64,000 nt of DNA from Shewanella sp. HN-41 (GCF_000217915.1 NZ_AFOZ01000037.1:151151-215150); one strand, 5' to 3'. Shown: positions 28,025 to 38,611, numbered from the stretch's first letter. Notes: generated by a model not told the origin, from the sequence alone. Translations and numbers: made by a program.

Positions 28025-29583
28025 TCAAACTCCCCGTTTAATAGACCAAGGACGAATTCCAAGCAAAAGTAGCCCAAGCAGATAGGTCATCGCTCCCATA
28101 GAAATCAAACCTATCAAGGCTTTGGTGCGATCGATCAGATGCCACTCTAACCATTGTGATTGCGAAGGTAAAAAGTAGTGTAAGACTACCACCATAAGGG
28201 CTGTCGAGACCACGGCTTTAACAAAAAACACTATCGTTGGCCGTGAAATTCGATAAACGCCAGCTAAATGCAGCCCACGGTACAGTAATGTGGCGTTGAG
28301 TAAAGCCGACATCGAGGTCGCAATCGCCAACCCAACATAGCCAAAAGGTATCGCAAACAACAAGTTGAACCCCATATTAGTGATCATGGCAATAATGCCA
28401 TAACGAACGGGTGTCTTAGTATCTTGGCGAGAGTAATACCCTGGAGCCAGAACCTTTATCAACATAAAACTAAGCAAACCGCTGCCATAAGCCATCAAAC
28501 TATAGGATGCCATTTCAACATCAGTGATTGAAAAAGCACCGCGCATAAACAGGACCATTAACATAGGTTTAGCTAATACAATTAACCCCATCATCGCAGG
28601 TAATCCAAGCAAGAGGATGGCTTTTATTCCCCAGTCCATCGTCAACCCAAAACCATCCCCTTCGGCATTAACATGGTTTCGTGATAATGCGGGTAAAATT
28701 ACGGTTCCGATAGCAATGCCAAACAAGCCTAAGGGAAACTCCAACAAACGATCAGAGTAGTACAGCCAACTTATGGAACCTGTCATCAAAAAACTGGCGA
28801 TAAATGTATCAAACAACAGGTTTATTTGTGAAACCGAGACCCCAAATAATGCGGGTATCATCAAGGTTCTAATCTTTACCACACCGGGGTGATGCCAACC
28901 CCAAGAAGGTTTAACAAGGGCCTTTTCCCGTAAAAGAAATGGAATTTGGAATAGAAACTGGATCAAACCACCACAAAACACCCCCCACGCCAAGGTAATC
29001 TCAGGCTGGGCAGACGTCGGTGCAAAAAACATTGCCGCCGTAATAATGGCCACGTTTAAGAAGACTGGGGTAAATGCCGATACCGCAAAACGTCCACGGG
29101 TATTTAAAATCGAGCCCGCCAACGCCGTAAAAGTAATAAACCACAGGTAAGGAAAGGTAATTTTAAGCACGACGGTTGCAAGTTCAAATTTAGCGCCGTC
29201 GGGCTCATTATTCAGCCAAGCGACAAACCAGCCGCCACCAAAAAGTGCAGATAAAACAGGTGATGCAATCACACCAACTAAAGTCACTATTGTGACTAAC
29301 AAACCAAGTGTCCCAGCCACCTTGCTCAGTAACACTCGGGTTTCATCCGAAGAGTGCTTTTCTTGGTATTCTGTTAAAACTGGAACGAAAGCTTGTGCAA
29401 ATGCTCCCTCGGCAAACAATCGACGCAAAAAATTTGGAATTTTATTGGCGAAGAAAAAACGTCCGCACTGGTACCCGCACCCATTAAATTTGCAACAACA
29501 ACATCTCGGACCAAGCCTAAAACACGAGATATCAATGTCATAGCACTAACGATCATGCCAGATTTTAATAATTTTTTACTCAA
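28025..29583 (-). pseudogene. murJ: Lipid II flippase MurJ (MviN), interrupted by a one-base frameshift
   Basis: Two frames together encode MurJ. The first (29583-29374) gives the N-terminus MSKKLLKSGMIVSAMTLISR and reads correctly to ADVF. The second (to 28025) continues RRLFAEGAFAQAFVPVLTEYQ and the remaining membrane helices. The break is at GTTTTTTC near 29455-29462: six T are present, and seven would restore ADVFFFANKIPNFLRRLF. The start is TTG 29583 with GGGGA upstream. Because MurJ is normally essential for exporting lipid II, a homopolymer sequencing error is more likely than true loss. The order murJ-ribF-ileS is conserved. Confidence 0.88.
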
Positions 29584-29835
29584 TCGTCCCCCAGACCTAC
29601 ATCGAATTGATTAGGTGATTCATCTCAAAAAATCGACTCAGGCTCTGTCACACCGCGGCAATAGCTGCTAGAATTGCGCCACATATTACACGAGTTGGGT
29701 TGAAGATAGCCAAGGCAGGTTGGATTAATTTATCTTTATGATGAATATTCAATCATAGTCATTGACAAAGTGACTAAATGCAGGCATATTCCTCGGCCTT
29801 TAAAAGTATCAAATCCAGTTTTTAGGAGTTGCACC

Positions 29836-30102
29836 TTGGCTAATAGCAAGTCTGCAAAGAAGCGCGCGCTTCAATCTGAAAAGCGTCGTCAGCATAACGC
29901 CAGCCGTCGCTCAATGTTACGTACATACGTTAAAAAAGTAATCGCTGCAATTAAAGCAGGCGATCACAAAACAGCAACAGAAGCTTTTGCTGCTGCACAA
30001 CCAATCGTTGACCGTATGGCGACTAAAGGCCTTATTCACAAGAATAAAGCTGCCCGTCATAAGGCTCGCTTGAACGCTAAGATCAAAGCAATCGCTGCTT
30101 AA
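29836..30102 (+). CDS. rpsT: 30S ribosomal protein S20
   Basis: This 88-aa basic protein has the S20 pattern ([29 protein letters not shown]... split across the start, then KAARHKARL). The start is TTG at 29836 with AGGAG eight bases before it. A UUG start is also used by E. coli rpsT, where it is tied to autoregulation. It is divergent from murJ and monocistronic, with a strong terminator. Confidence 0.96.
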   Translation: MANSKSAKKRALQSEKRRQHNASRRSMLRTYVKKVIAAIKAGDHKTATEAFAAAQPIVDRMATKGLIHKNKAARHKARLNAKIKAIAA

Positions 30103-30119
30103 TATCTATAGCAAATAGA

Positions 30120-30147
30120 AAAAACCGGCAATTGCCGGTTTTTTTAT
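30120..30147 (+). terminator. rpsT terminator
   Basis: AAAACCGGCA-ATTGCCGGTTTT is followed by T and A/T bases, 20 bases after the rpsT stop. It is a strong GC stem with T7. Confidence 0.9.
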
Positions 30148-30162
30148 ATCTGAAAAACACCA

Positions 30163-30459
30163 TTAATGACAATAAATGTTGTTCAGTAGATGGATCATCT
30201 CCCGTACCTCATCACTTTTCAGTGAATAAAATACCGTTTGCGCTTCTTTGCGTGTGGTTACTAAATTATCTTTGCGTAACCAAGCAAGGTGTTGTGATAG
30301 TGCCGATTGACTCAAGCCTAATTTTTTATTCATTTCGCCAACACACATCTCTCCTTCATTCAATAAATAACAAAGGATAAATAGACGGCGTTCGTTTGCG
30401 AGTGCCTTTAATAGCACTACGGCATGATCGGCTCGCTCCTGCATCAATTCAATATTCAT
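30163..30459 (-). CDS. ArsR/SmtB-family regulator, HlyU-like
   Basis: This 98-aa winged-helix repressor has ALANERRLFILC, the recognition helix region SQSALSQHLAWLRKDNLV and the wing TRKEAQTVFYSL, all close to the HlyU/BigR/SqrR group that senses persulfide or redox state through a Cys pair. Candidate Cys residues are at 30, 39 and 97; the pair equivalent to HlyU's would be 39 and 97. It is divergent from the M28 peptidase gene across 135 bases; whether it regulates that gene is not known. Confidence 0.85.
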   Translation of the reverse strand: MNIELMQERADHAVVLLKALANERRLFILCYLLNEGEMCVGEMNKKLGLSQSALSQHLAWLRKDNLVTTRKEAQTVFYSLKSDEVREMIHLLNNIYCH

Positions 30460-30594
30460 TACGCACTTTTTCTCCTAAAACTAACCCCTGCGCTAATATA
30501 GCGTTGCCTTACAGATATAGTCGGGACATAAAGCACACTTTTTGCTAGATTGTTTTTAAAAATGGGACATGCTTAATAAAAATAAAGGAAACCT

Positions 30595-32004
30595 ATGAAA
30601 CCCTATCAGACAGCACTAATAACTGGCCTTTTAATTAGCGGTTTAGGTGCTTGCCAAAACCACATTGACAGGACACCTCAGCCAGATGAAGTCACTCAAT
30701 TAACACAAACTGCATTATCCTCTTCGCTTGGATACGAGATAGTTGAATCCTTAACCGTTGAAGTTGGCCCAAGATTGGCGGGCAGCCCAAAGGATACTAT
30801 TGCAGTCAACTGGGCTATGAATAAATTAACGAGTCTTGGATTTGATCGTGTTTATAAAGAACCTGTGCAAGTTCCAATATGGGAACGTGGTGAAGCTAAA
30901 GCGAGAATTATCTCTCCAACGGAGCAACCACTCGTCATCACCGCATTAGGAGGAAGTGTTGCAACACCCACTGAAGGCATTAAAGCTAAGATTGCACGCT
31001 TTGATAGCCTAGAAGCGCTGCAACAGGCAAACCCTGATGAAGTAAGAGATAAGATTGCTTTTATTGACCAAAAAACCGAACGGCATATCACGGGTGAAGG
31101 TTACGGTAAGAGTGTCGCAGGACGCGCCAAGGGGGCCGTTGCAGCAGCACAAAAAGGAGCCGTCGCTATCGTTATTCGCTCCATAGGCACAGATCATGAT
31201 CGTATGGCCCATACTGGCATGATGCGTTATCAAGATGGCGTGCCAAAAATTCCCGCAGCAGCCATGTCAAACCCAGATGCAGATTTAATCGATGCCATAT
31301 TAAAACGTAATCCCAATGCCGTACTCGAGTTGCATATGTCACCAAAAGACTTAGGATTTAACACCTCCTATAATGTGATAGCCGAGGTAACAGGCAGCAG
31401 TAAGCCCAGTGAAATCGTCCTTATTGGTGCTCATTTAGACTCATGGGATGAGGGCACGGGTGCTATTGATGATGGCGCAGGCGTCGCTATCGTCACGGCC
31501 GCGGCTAAGCACATTCAAGACCTTAACGTTAAACCCGCCCGTACAATCCGGGTCGTGTTATATGCCGCAGAAGAAATGGGGCTTATCGGTGGAAAAGCCT
31601 ATAGCGATACCCATAAAACCGAGTTAGCTCAACACTATATTGCCGCAGAATCAGACTTCGGTGCCGGACGGATTTATCAAATCGATACTAAAGTAAATGA
31701 AAGTGTCTTTGCTGAGGTCCAAACCGCCATTAGCCCTATGACTGCTAACGGTGTAACGCTGGGTAATAACCAAGCATCTGGAGGACCTGATGTGTCAATG
31801 CTGCCAGCATTAGGTGTGCCAGTTGCATCATTGAGGCAAGATGGTCATGATTATTTTGATTATCACCATACCCCAAATGATACCCTAGATAAAATAGATC
31901 CTGCTGCACTGGCACAAAATGTCGCAGCCTATGCCCAATTTGCTTATATCATGGCAAATTCAAATATAGTGCTAACACCTCTCGTTGCTGAGAGCAAAAA
32001 ATAA
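30595..32004 (+). CDS. M28-family zinc metallopeptidase lipoprotein
   Basis: This 469-aa protein has a lipobox-type signal peptide (LLISGLGAC, Cys20), so it is probably anchored in a cell-envelope membrane. A protease-associated-like region (about 110-240) precedes the M28 catalytic core. Metal ligands and catalytic residues are visible in GAHLDSWDEGTGAIDDGAG, YAAEEMGLIGG and DYFDYHHTPNDTLD. It is likely an aminopeptidase or related exopeptidase. The start ATG has AAAGGAAACC just upstream. Confidence 0.9.
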   Translation: MKPYQTALITGLLISGLGACQNHIDRTPQPDEVTQLTQTALSSSLGYEIVESLTVEVGPRLAGSPKDTIAVNWAMNKLTSLGFDRVYKEPVQVPIWERGEAKARIISPTEQPLVITALGGSVATPTEGIKAKIARFDSLEALQQANPDEVRDKIAFIDQKTERHITGEGYGKSVAGRAKGAVAAAQKGAVAIVIRSIGTDHDRMAHTGMMRYQDGVPKIPAAAMSNPDADLIDAILKRNPNAVLELHMSPKDLGFNTSYNVIAEVTGSSKPSEIVLIGAHLDSWDEGTGAIDDGAGVAIVTAAAKHIQDLNVKPARTIRVVLYAAEEMGLIGGKAYSDTHKTELAQHYIAAESDFGAGRIYQIDTKVNESVFAEVQTAISPMTANGVTLGNNQASGGPDVSMLPALGVPVASLRQDGHDYFDYHHTPNDTLDKIDPAALAQNVAAYAQFAYIMANSNIVLTPLVAESKK

Positions 32005-32016
32005 TCCCACTATAAT

Positions 32017-32043
32017 AAAAGAGCAGCCTTAAGCTGCTCTTTT
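32017..32043 (+). terminator. Terminator after the M28 gene (convergent with yaaA)
   Basis: AAAAGAGCAGC-CTTAA-GCTGCTCTTTT forms a symmetric hairpin with A- and T-runs, so it can serve both convergent genes. Confidence 0.85.
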
Positions 32044-32057
32044 ATTAACCGCTTATT

Positions 32058-32834
32058 TTATAGCTGTGATTCTCTTAAAAAAGTCGGTTTGTTTGGCTTA
32101 CTCAATTCTTCACTATAGTAATAACCTGCGGCATCGAATCCTTTTAACCCTTCAATTGAGTTAATTTGCTGCTTAATAATATAACGGGCCATCATTCCCC
32201 TAGCACGTTTAGCAAAAAAACTAATCACCTTATATTGGCCATTCTTCAAATCTTTAAAGACTGGTGTAATGAGCTGACCTTCTAACTGCTTCACTTTAAT
32301 GGCTTTAAAATACTCATTAGAGGCGAGATTAACAATGATGTCGTCACCTTGCTCTACTATGGCTTGATTAACCGCTTGGGTTAAAATATTGCCCCAAAAT
32401 TCATAAAGATTCTTTCCCTTTGGATTGGTTAATGAGGTCCCCATTTCTAAACGGTAGGGTAAAATCAAATCAAGAGGGCGCAGTAAACCATATAATCCCG
32501 ATAAAATACGCAATTGAGATTGCGCCCTTTTCAACTCAGGAAACGATAACGTATCGGCATCAAAGCCTGTATACACATCGCCTCTAAAAGCAAAAATAGC
32601 CTGTTTCGCACTTTCAAGGGTGAAATTCGGTTGCCACTCCCCAAAGCGAGCGGCATTTAGGCCTGCAATGTTATCACTGACTTTCATCAATGTGGCGATG
32701 TCACTTGGCGTTAACCGTCGGCAGACCTGGATCAACTCCTGACTATAGGATAAAAAATCGGGGTGAGTATGGACTTGAGTCAGCGGTGGTCGCTCAAAAT
32801 CTAAGGTTTTCGCCGGCGAAACCAATATCAACAT
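32058..32834 (-). CDS. yaaA: Peroxide stress protein YaaA (DUF328)
   Basis: Read from ATG 32834 (GGAG upstream) this is 258 aa, as in E. coli YaaA. It starts with the family signature [14 protein letters not shown] and contains [18 protein letters not shown] and [10 protein letters not shown]. In E. coli YaaA lowers free intracellular iron during H2O2 stress and binds DNA. The longer ORF adds 20 residues without a ribosome site. It is convergent with the M28 gene. Confidence 0.94.
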   Translation of the reverse strand: MLILVSPAKTLDFERPPLTQVHTHPDFLSYSQELIQVCRRLTPSDIATLMKVSDNIAGLNAARFGEWQPNFTLESAKQAIFAFRGDVYTGFDADTLSFPELKRAQSQLRILSGLYGLLRPLDLILPYRLEMGTSLTNPKGKNLYEFWGNILTQAVNQAIVEQGDDIIVNLASNEYFKAIKVKQLEGQLITPVFKDLKNGQYKVISFFAKRARGMMARYIIKQQINSIEGLKGFDAAGYYYSEELSKPNKPTFLRESQL

Positions 32835-32883
32835 CAAAAACTCCAACAGAAAATAATATACATCTATGATACGGAAGAGAGAT

Positions 32884-32914
32884 AAAAAAACCACGCATTG
32901 ACTGCGTGGTTTTT
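32884..32914 (-). terminator. Terminator after the alanine symporter gene
   Basis: AAAACCACGC...GCGTGGTTTTT forms a 10-bp stem. It ends the leftward symporter transcript about 45 bases after its stop and lies just upstream of yaaA. Confidence 0.85.
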
Positions 32915-32954
32915 CCGATAGTGCTCATCTGTTAAAAACAACTCACGGGTACGA

Positions 32955-34400
32955 CTAGCGACTCTCTACTGGCCTAGTAGCACTGACATCCTGCCAGATA
33001 TCATTGTCTAGCTGATCCATCAGTTCAGGAAACTTACTGCGATCAAACTCCGGTATCTTACCCGCCTTGAGCTGCTCACGATAATCATTAATCACTCGAA
33101 TAGCTAAACCCGACAATAGCAATAACGCCACAATATTCACAGTAGCCATCAGCCCCATAGACACATCCGCTAAGCTCCATACTAGGCTAATCTTAGCGAC
33201 GGCTCCAAACATCACCATACCGAGAACACATAGTCGAAATAAAGGCAGTGCTTTTGTGCTGTTACCCGTTAAAAACATCACATTGGTTTCGGCGTAGGAA
33301 TAATTCGCAATAATCGAAGTGAAGCAAAAGAGGAAAATAGCAACCGCAATAAAAGCCCCCCCCCAGTCACCGACATGATTGGACATGGCATTAATCGTTA
33401 AACGAATACCATCATCACTGGAGCCTATATCACCGGAAAGTAAGATAATGGCAGCAGTTGCAGTACAGATAACAATAGTGTCGACAAACACCCCCATCAT
33501 CTGTACGAACCCTTGGGAAGCGGGATGGTTGGGGTTTGGTGAAGCACTCGCTGCAACATTGGCGGCACTCCCCATTCCGGCTTCGTTAGAGAATAAGCCA
33601 CGAGCTATACCTGCTTGCATAGCCTGCGCAACTGTATAGGCAACGCCACCAGCGGCGGCTTCTTGCCAACCAAAAGCACTTTTTACGATAAGACTAATGA
33701 TCGCAGGTAATTGTTCTAGATTGAAAATAACAATGATAAAAGCGACTAAAATATAGGCTAGCGCCATGATTGGCACAATAAACTCGGAGACTCGAGCCAC
33801 TTTACGTAGACCGCCAACAATAACAAACCCACTCGCAATCACTAACCCGATCCCAACATAGGTTGGGTCAAAACCAAACACCCGCTCCATTGCACCTGTG
33901 ATGGTATTGGCTTGAACGGCATTGAAAACGAGTCCGAAGGCAATGATCAGGAAAAAAGCAAATAACACCCCCATCCACCTTTGTCCTAACCCCTTTTCCA
34001 TATAGTAAGAAGGACCACCACGAAATTGACCATCATTATCACGTACTTTATAAACTTGAGCCAGGGTGGATTCAACCATAGCAGTGGCCATCCCCAGTAC
34101 AGCAATCAACCACATCCAAAATACGGCTCCTGGTCCCGCGGCCCCAATAGCAACCGCAACACCCGCCATATTTCCCGCCCCGACACGGGCTGCCATGCTG
34201 GTACAAAATACTTGAAATGAAGATAACCCACTATCGCAGCCTTGACGACTCATGCCCATGACTTTTAGAGAGTGTTTGAAGTGAGTAAGCTGAATAAACA
34301 TCAGTCTAAGGCTGAAATAGAGACCCGCTCCAACCAGCCCATAAACTAACAACTTACCCCAAAGCAGTGCATTCAAAAAATTAACAATGGTTTCTAACAT
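32955..34400 (-). CDS. Alanine/glycine:cation (Na+) symporter, AGCS family
   Basis: This 481-aa inner-membrane protein has about 10-11 helices and the AGCS signature NEAGMGSAANVAASASPNPNHPASQG split over residues 270-300. Other hallmarks are GNMAGVAVAIGAAGPGAVFWMW and RGGPSYYMEKGL. It imports alanine or glycine with Na+. The start at 34400 has GGAAGACG before it. It is divergent from the phosphoketolase gene across 434 bases. Confidence 0.92.
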   Translation of the reverse strand: MLETIVNFLNALLWGKLLVYGLVGAGLYFSLRLMFIQLTHFKHSLKVMGMSRQGCDSGLSSFQVFCTSMAARVGAGNMAGVAVAIGAAGPGAVFWMWLIAVLGMATAMVESTLAQVYKVRDNDGQFRGGPSYYMEKGLGQRWMGVLFAFFLIIAFGLVFNAVQANTITGAMERVFGFDPTYVGIGLVIASGFVIVGGLRKVARVSEFIVPIMALAYILVAFIIVIFNLEQLPAIISLIVKSAFGWQEAAAGGVAYTVAQAMQAGIARGLFSNEAGMGSAANVAASASPNPNHPASQGFVQMMGVFVDTIVICTATAAIILLSGDIGSSDDGIRLTINAMSNHVGDWGGAFIAVAIFLFCFTSIIANYSYAETNVMFLTGNSTKALPLFRLCVLGMVMFGAVAKISLVWSLADVSMGLMATVNIVALLLLSGLAIRVINDYREQLKAGKIPEFDRSKFPELMDQLDNDIWQDVSATRPVESR

Positions 34401-34834
34401 TATTTTACGTCTTCCCGTAGCAAATACTCCCCCTCTTCTACGCGGTAAAAGCGAGAGGCAAAATATTTGTGGTGAATGAATCCTTCCAGATTAAAGATAA
34501 GAATATCAGTAGATTTATTTCTTCAAATTATCCTTCCGTGAATTTACAACAACACGGCTACCGAATTCAACGCGGCAAAATAGCACAGTATTCGAAATTA
34601 CTCATGTGATCAAGCTCGTGTTTGCACACTTAAATGTCGCCATCATCACGACCAATAACTTTCTCAAGTCTTTGTTAAAGCTAAATTAACAAATAGTTCT
34701 CATCGAACGACTATACTTAACAGCTAAAACAACTTTTAAAATTTGGATGTAGGGCACATTTTTGTAATAAAATTACAAATATAGTGTCTACATCGAAAAC
34801 CCACATACTTTCGTCAGCTCTAGTGAGGCTTAAT
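34401..34834. other. Divergent promoter region, AGCS symporter / phosphoketolase
   Basis: There is no gene. It contains the HexR-like box at 34763-34777 near the phosphoketolase start. A CATGTGATCAAGC stretch near 34600 looks like half of a CRP site, but the second half is absent. I see nothing else recognisable. Confidence 0.5.
34763..34777. promoter_or_regulatory. HexR box upstream of xfp
   Basis: TGTAATAAAATTACA is a perfect inverted repeat and an exact match to the TGTAATwwwATTACA consensus I recall for HexR in Shewanella. HexR is a KDPG-responsive RpiR-family regulator of central carbon metabolism. It lies 58 bases before the phosphoketolase ATG. Confidence 0.8.
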
Positions 34835-37201
34835 ATGACGCACATACATGAAATTAATGCTCTAAAAAAATATGTCAGAGCAACCAACTTCCTCGCAACA
34901 TCACAAATTTACCTAAAACAAAACGTCTTACATAAACGTCCACTAGCACATTCTGACATTAAACCACGCTTACTCGGTCACTGGGGTACATGCCCAGGAA
35001 TCAACTTTGTCTATGCCAACATTAACAGACTCATAGTCAAACATAATCGTCCATTCATCTATTTAGTCGGTCCAGGTCACGGTTTTCCCGCTGTACAGGC
35101 AAACTTATTCCTCGAAGGCTCATTAAGCCATTTTTACCCCGAGACCATTCCCTATAATGAAACGGGGATTGAAGACATTTGTAAAAAGTTTTCAGCCGCC
35201 TATGGTTACCCTTCTCACGCTAACCCAGAGGCACCAGGTCAAATACTCGAAGGCGGAGAACTCGGCTATTCACTCGCTGTCGGTTGGGGTGCAGTTTTAG
35301 ACAACCCAGACCTGATTGCAACAGTATTAATTGGCGACGGAGAGTCTGAAACAGGCCCACTGGCTGCATCTTGGTATGCAAACCGTTTAGTGTCACCAGC
35401 GACAAATGGTGCCGTCTTACCCATAGTCCATATCAATGGTTATAAAATTTCAGGCCCTACCCGCATGGGGCGCATGAGCCATGAAGAATTGGATCTAGAA
35501 TTCCGTGGCCTTGGCTATTTCCCGATCATTGTTGACAGCGAGCAAGAAGAAGATGTCTACCTGCAAATGCTGAATGCTATGGATACCGCCTATAGCATGA
35601 TCAATGAGATCCAACGTCGTGCTCGTAGCGGTGAAGATGTTGTCAAACCACGCTGGCCAGTCATTTTGATGCGCACAGCAAAAGGCTGGACAGGTGTTAG
35701 CGAATATAATGGTAAAAAATTAGAAGGTAACTGTGAATCACATCAAGTGATCGTCAATAAGTGCGCTACCGATAAAGGCCATCTTGAAGCTCTGGATACT
35801 TGGCTTGCCAACTATCATTTCCAAGAGCTGTACCATATGAATGACAAAGGTGAGCTGATTTTTGATGCTGACATTTGCTCTTTAATCCCACCTAAGCACT
35901 TAGCCTGTGGTCGCCAACATCTAACCTATGGTGGTGAAGTCGTAAGAGCCTTATCTAACCCAGATCTTGAGAAGCTTAGTTACGGTCCAGAGGTCCCACG
36001 TGGTCATCGAGGCTACTCAATGCTGAAAATGGGCGAGTGGATGCGTGACGCATTCAAACTCAACCGTGATCAACATAACCTACGCATTTTCAGTCCCGAT
36101 GAAACTTACTCGAATCAATTGCAGGCGGTATTTGAAGAAACCGATCGAGCTTGGCAATGGCCAATCGAAAGTTGGGATGACGACATGTCACGTGATGGTC
36201 GCGTACTCGAATTGTTGTCTGAAAACTTACTCTTTGGCATGTTACATGGCTATACAGTCACAGGCCGTCACGGGATGTTCCCGACCTATGAATCATTTTC
36301 GCAGGTCGTCTCATCTATGGCGGATCAATACTGTAAATACGTTTATGCGAGCCAAGGAGTACATTTCCGCAAACCACTACCAGCCTGTAACGTTGTGCTC
36401 TCTTCATTGCTAGAGCGTCAAGACCACAATGGCTATTCGCATCAAAACCCCTCATTCCTTGGGGCAATGTTAGAAAAGCATCCAAAAATTATTTCGGCTT
36501 ATTTGCCTGCTGATGCTAACAGCACGCTCGTTTACACAGAGCGCGCATTTGCGGATCGTGACAAACTCAACATTCTTGTCGCAGGTAAAAAAGAGCTGCC
36601 ACAATGGCTCAGTTTAGAAGAAGCTCGCAAACAAGCTAAAGATGGTGTCATGGTTTGGGATTTCGCCTCAGATGAAAATCCAGATATTGTACTGGCAGGT
36701 TGTGGTGATTATGTCACCCAAGAATGTATGGCATCTTTAGTATTAATTCGTGAGTTACTTCCAAGGGTCAGAATTCGCTTTGTTAGCGTAACCGAATTAA
36801 GCAGTGATGGCTTAGGTAGTCGCAAATTTAAAGAAAAACCTTGGTTAATGGACGAAATATTTACTCAAGATAAAGGTGTTGTCTTTAACTATCATGGTTA
36901 CCCAAATACAATCAAAAAGTTAATTTTTGATTACAAAGGAAGTCGCCGTTTTAGAATTAAAGGCTATGAGGAAGAAGGCTCAACAACGACACCGTTCGAC
37001 ATGGGCGTTCGTAATGGCACCTCTCGCTATCACTTAGTGATTGATATGGCGTACAAACTGTTCCAACAGGGCGTTATTGATGAAACCAAGCATGTTTCAA
37101 TTACGACTGACATGCTTCAAAGACTCGTTGATCATCGCAATTATATTAAGGCCAATGGTGTCGATCCTGCAGAGATTGAAAACTGGATTTGGACACGTTA
37201 G
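34835..37201 (+). CDS. xfp: Phosphoketolase (xylulose-5-P / fructose-6-P)
   Basis: This 788-aa thiamine-diphosphate enzyme cleaves xylulose-5-P or fructose-6-P to acetyl-phosphate plus glyceraldehyde-3-P or erythrose-4-P. Signatures are GHWGTCPGINFVYAN, GPGHGFPAVQANLFLEG, the ThDP-binding GDGESETGPLA, and HQNPSF in the C-terminal half. Length fits the family (about 790). I choose ATG 34835 with GAGG upstream over the GTG at 34784. A HexR box precedes it. Acetyl-P would go to acetate kinase or Pta, which lie elsewhere. Confidence 0.95.
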   Translation: MTHIHEINALKKYVRATNFLATSQIYLKQNVLHKRPLAHSDIKPRLLGHWGTCPGINFVYANINRLIVKHNRPFIYLVGPGHGFPAVQANLFLEGSLSHFYPETIPYNETGIEDICKKFSAAYGYPSHANPEAPGQILEGGELGYSLAVGWGAVLDNPDLIATVLIGDGESETGPLAASWYANRLVSPATNGAVLPIVHINGYKISGPTRMGRMSHEELDLEFRGLGYFPIIVDSEQEEDVYLQMLNAMDTAYSMINEIQRRARSGEDVVKPRWPVILMRTAKGWTGVSEYNGKKLEGNCESHQVIVNKCATDKGHLEALDTWLANYHFQELYHMNDKGELIFDADICSLIPPKHLACGRQHLTYGGEVVRALSNPDLEKLSYGPEVPRGHRGYSMLKMGEWMRDAFKLNRDQHNLRIFSPDETYSNQLQAVFEETDRAWQWPIESWDDDMSRDGRVLELLSENLLFGMLHGYTVTGRHGMFPTYESFSQVVSSMADQYCKYVYASQGVHFRKPLPACNVVLSSLLERQDHNGYSHQNPSFLGAMLEKHPKIISAYLPADANSTLVYTERAFADRDKLNILVAGKKELPQWLSLEEARKQAKDGVMVWDFASDENPDIVLAGCGDYVTQECMASLVLIRELLPRVRIRFVSVTELSSDGLGSRKFKEKPWLMDEIFTQDKGVVFNYHGYPNTIKKLIFDYKGSRRFRIKGYEEEGSTTTPFDMGVRNGTSRYHLVIDMAYKLFQQGVIDETKHVSITTDMLQRLVDHRNYIKANGVDPAEIENWIWTR

Positions 37202-37229
37202 CAATAAATGTTTTTAACAAAATAGACAC

Positions 37230-37257
37230 AAAAAGGCATTCTAAGGAATGCCTTTTT
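37230..37257 (+). terminator. xfp terminator
   Basis: AAAAGGCATTC-TAAG-GAATGCCTTTTT, 28 bases after the stop, is a clear stem plus T-run. Confidence 0.88.
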
Positions 37258-37437
37258 AACATTCAGTTTAATTAACGGAATGACTGTCGATAAAAAAACT
37301 TAAGATTAATCACTGGAAAAATTTAACAAATGCAGTGATAATTAACCGCTGGCTACAATACCAAAGGATCCCCACACTAAGTGCTAGCAATGTTTTGCAT
37401 AACACTCGCAAAGCATATTGGTGGAGAATCATAAACA

Positions 37438-38562
37438 ATGGACTTAGAGAAAATGATGAAGAATACATTAAAAGTAGTTTTACTTACGTCAATGCTTCCA
37501 CTTGCTGCCAGCGCATCTCAGGAGCTAACGCCTTGGTATGTTGGTGCAGGTCTAGGCGTTAATAACTATGAACACATTGCAACTGACAATGGCGATGACA
37601 ACCCATACGCATGGGACATCTTCGCAGGCTATATGTTTAATGACTACTTTGGTGCAGAACTCGGCTATCGTGATCTAGGTAGTGCAGATTGGACCTATGC
37701 AGGTATTAGCAACGATGCTGATGTAAAAGGTGCAACTCTTGGCTTAGTGGGCGTATGGCCATTAGGTAACCGTTGGAGCCTATCTGCTGAAGCAGGTGCA
37801 ATGTACTACACGCTCGAAAACAGCCAACGCTCAGGAGCAATCTCAAGCTCTTACAGCGAAAATGACTTTGCTCCATACTTTGGGGCTGGTGTGGGCTATA
37901 ACTTCACTGATAACCTGAAGTTACAAGCTAAATATCGCCGCTATGAAAACTTAGATGATAACGCAGGTGCTAGTGCTATCGTTCCAGTTAATGCAGACAG
38001 CAATTACTGGGGCCTAGAATTAAGCTACCGTTTCGGTGCGGCCGCAGCGGCAGCACCAGTTGCAGCAGCTGTAGTTGCAGCAACTCCTGTTGACTCAGAC
38101 AACGACGGTGTATACGACGACAAAGATCAGTGCCCAGCGACGCCAGAAACTCACAAAGTTGACTCAACTGGTTGTACTATCTATGAAAATGTTAAACAAC
38201 AAGAAGATGTAGGCTCAATCCAGTTTGCTAACGATTCTGCTGTAGTTAAAAAAGAATACTACAAATCAATCGAAAAACTGGCTAACTACCTGAATAAGAA
38301 TCCAGAATTCACAGTTGAAATCGCAGGCCACGCTTCTAACGTAGGTAAGCCTGAATACAACATGGTTCTATCAGACAAGCGTGCCGATGCTGTCGCTCAA
38401 ATCCTTGTTGAAAAGTATGGTATCAGCCAAAGCCGCGTAACATCTAATGGCTACGGTGTGACTAAACCAATCGTCGCGGGTGATTCAAAAGAAGCCCATG
38501 CAGCTAACCGCCGCATTGAAGCTATCGTGACCACCAGCATGAAACAACCTGTGCTAAAGTAA
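37438..38562 (+). CDS. OmpA-family outer-membrane protein
   Basis: This protein of up to 374 aa has a signal peptide (KVVLLTSMLPLAASA), an eight-strand OmpA-like N-terminal barrel (PWYVGAGLGVNNYEH through GLELSYRFG), an Ala/Val-rich hinge (AAAAAPVAAAVVAA), one thrombospondin-3-like calcium motif (DSDNDGVYDDKDQC), and a C-terminal OmpA peptidoglycan-binding domain (IAGHASNVG, LSDKRADAV). The start is uncertain: ATG 37438 has GGAGA 12 bases upstream, and ATG 37453/37456 has AGAG close by. It is monocistronic. Probably structural, anchoring the outer membrane to the wall, possibly also a slow porin. Confidence 0.9.
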   Translation: MDLEKMMKNTLKVVLLTSMLPLAASASQELTPWYVGAGLGVNNYEHIATDNGDDNPYAWDIFAGYMFNDYFGAELGYRDLGSADWTYAGISNDADVKGATLGLVGVWPLGNRWSLSAEAGAMYYTLENSQRSGAISSSYSENDFAPYFGAGVGYNFTDNLKLQAKYRRYENLDDNAGASAIVPVNADSNYWGLELSYRFGAAAAAAPVAAAVVAATPVDSDNDGVYDDKDQCPATPETHKVDSTGCTIYENVKQQEDVGSIQFANDSAVVKKEYYKSIEKLANYLNKNPEFTVEIAGHASNVGKPEYNMVLSDKRADAVAQILVEKYGISQSRVTSNGYGVTKPIVAGDSKEAHAANRRIEAIVTTSMKQPVLK

Positions 38563-38582
38563 TCTTTTACTTTCAGTAATAT

Positions 38583-38611
38583 AAAAGTCGCTGCTTGCAG
38601 CGACTTTTTTG
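38583..38611 (+). terminator. Terminator after the OmpA-like gene
   Basis: AAAAGTCGCTG-CTT-GCAGCGACTTTTTT is a strong stem with T6, 20 bases after the stop. Confidence 0.9.
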
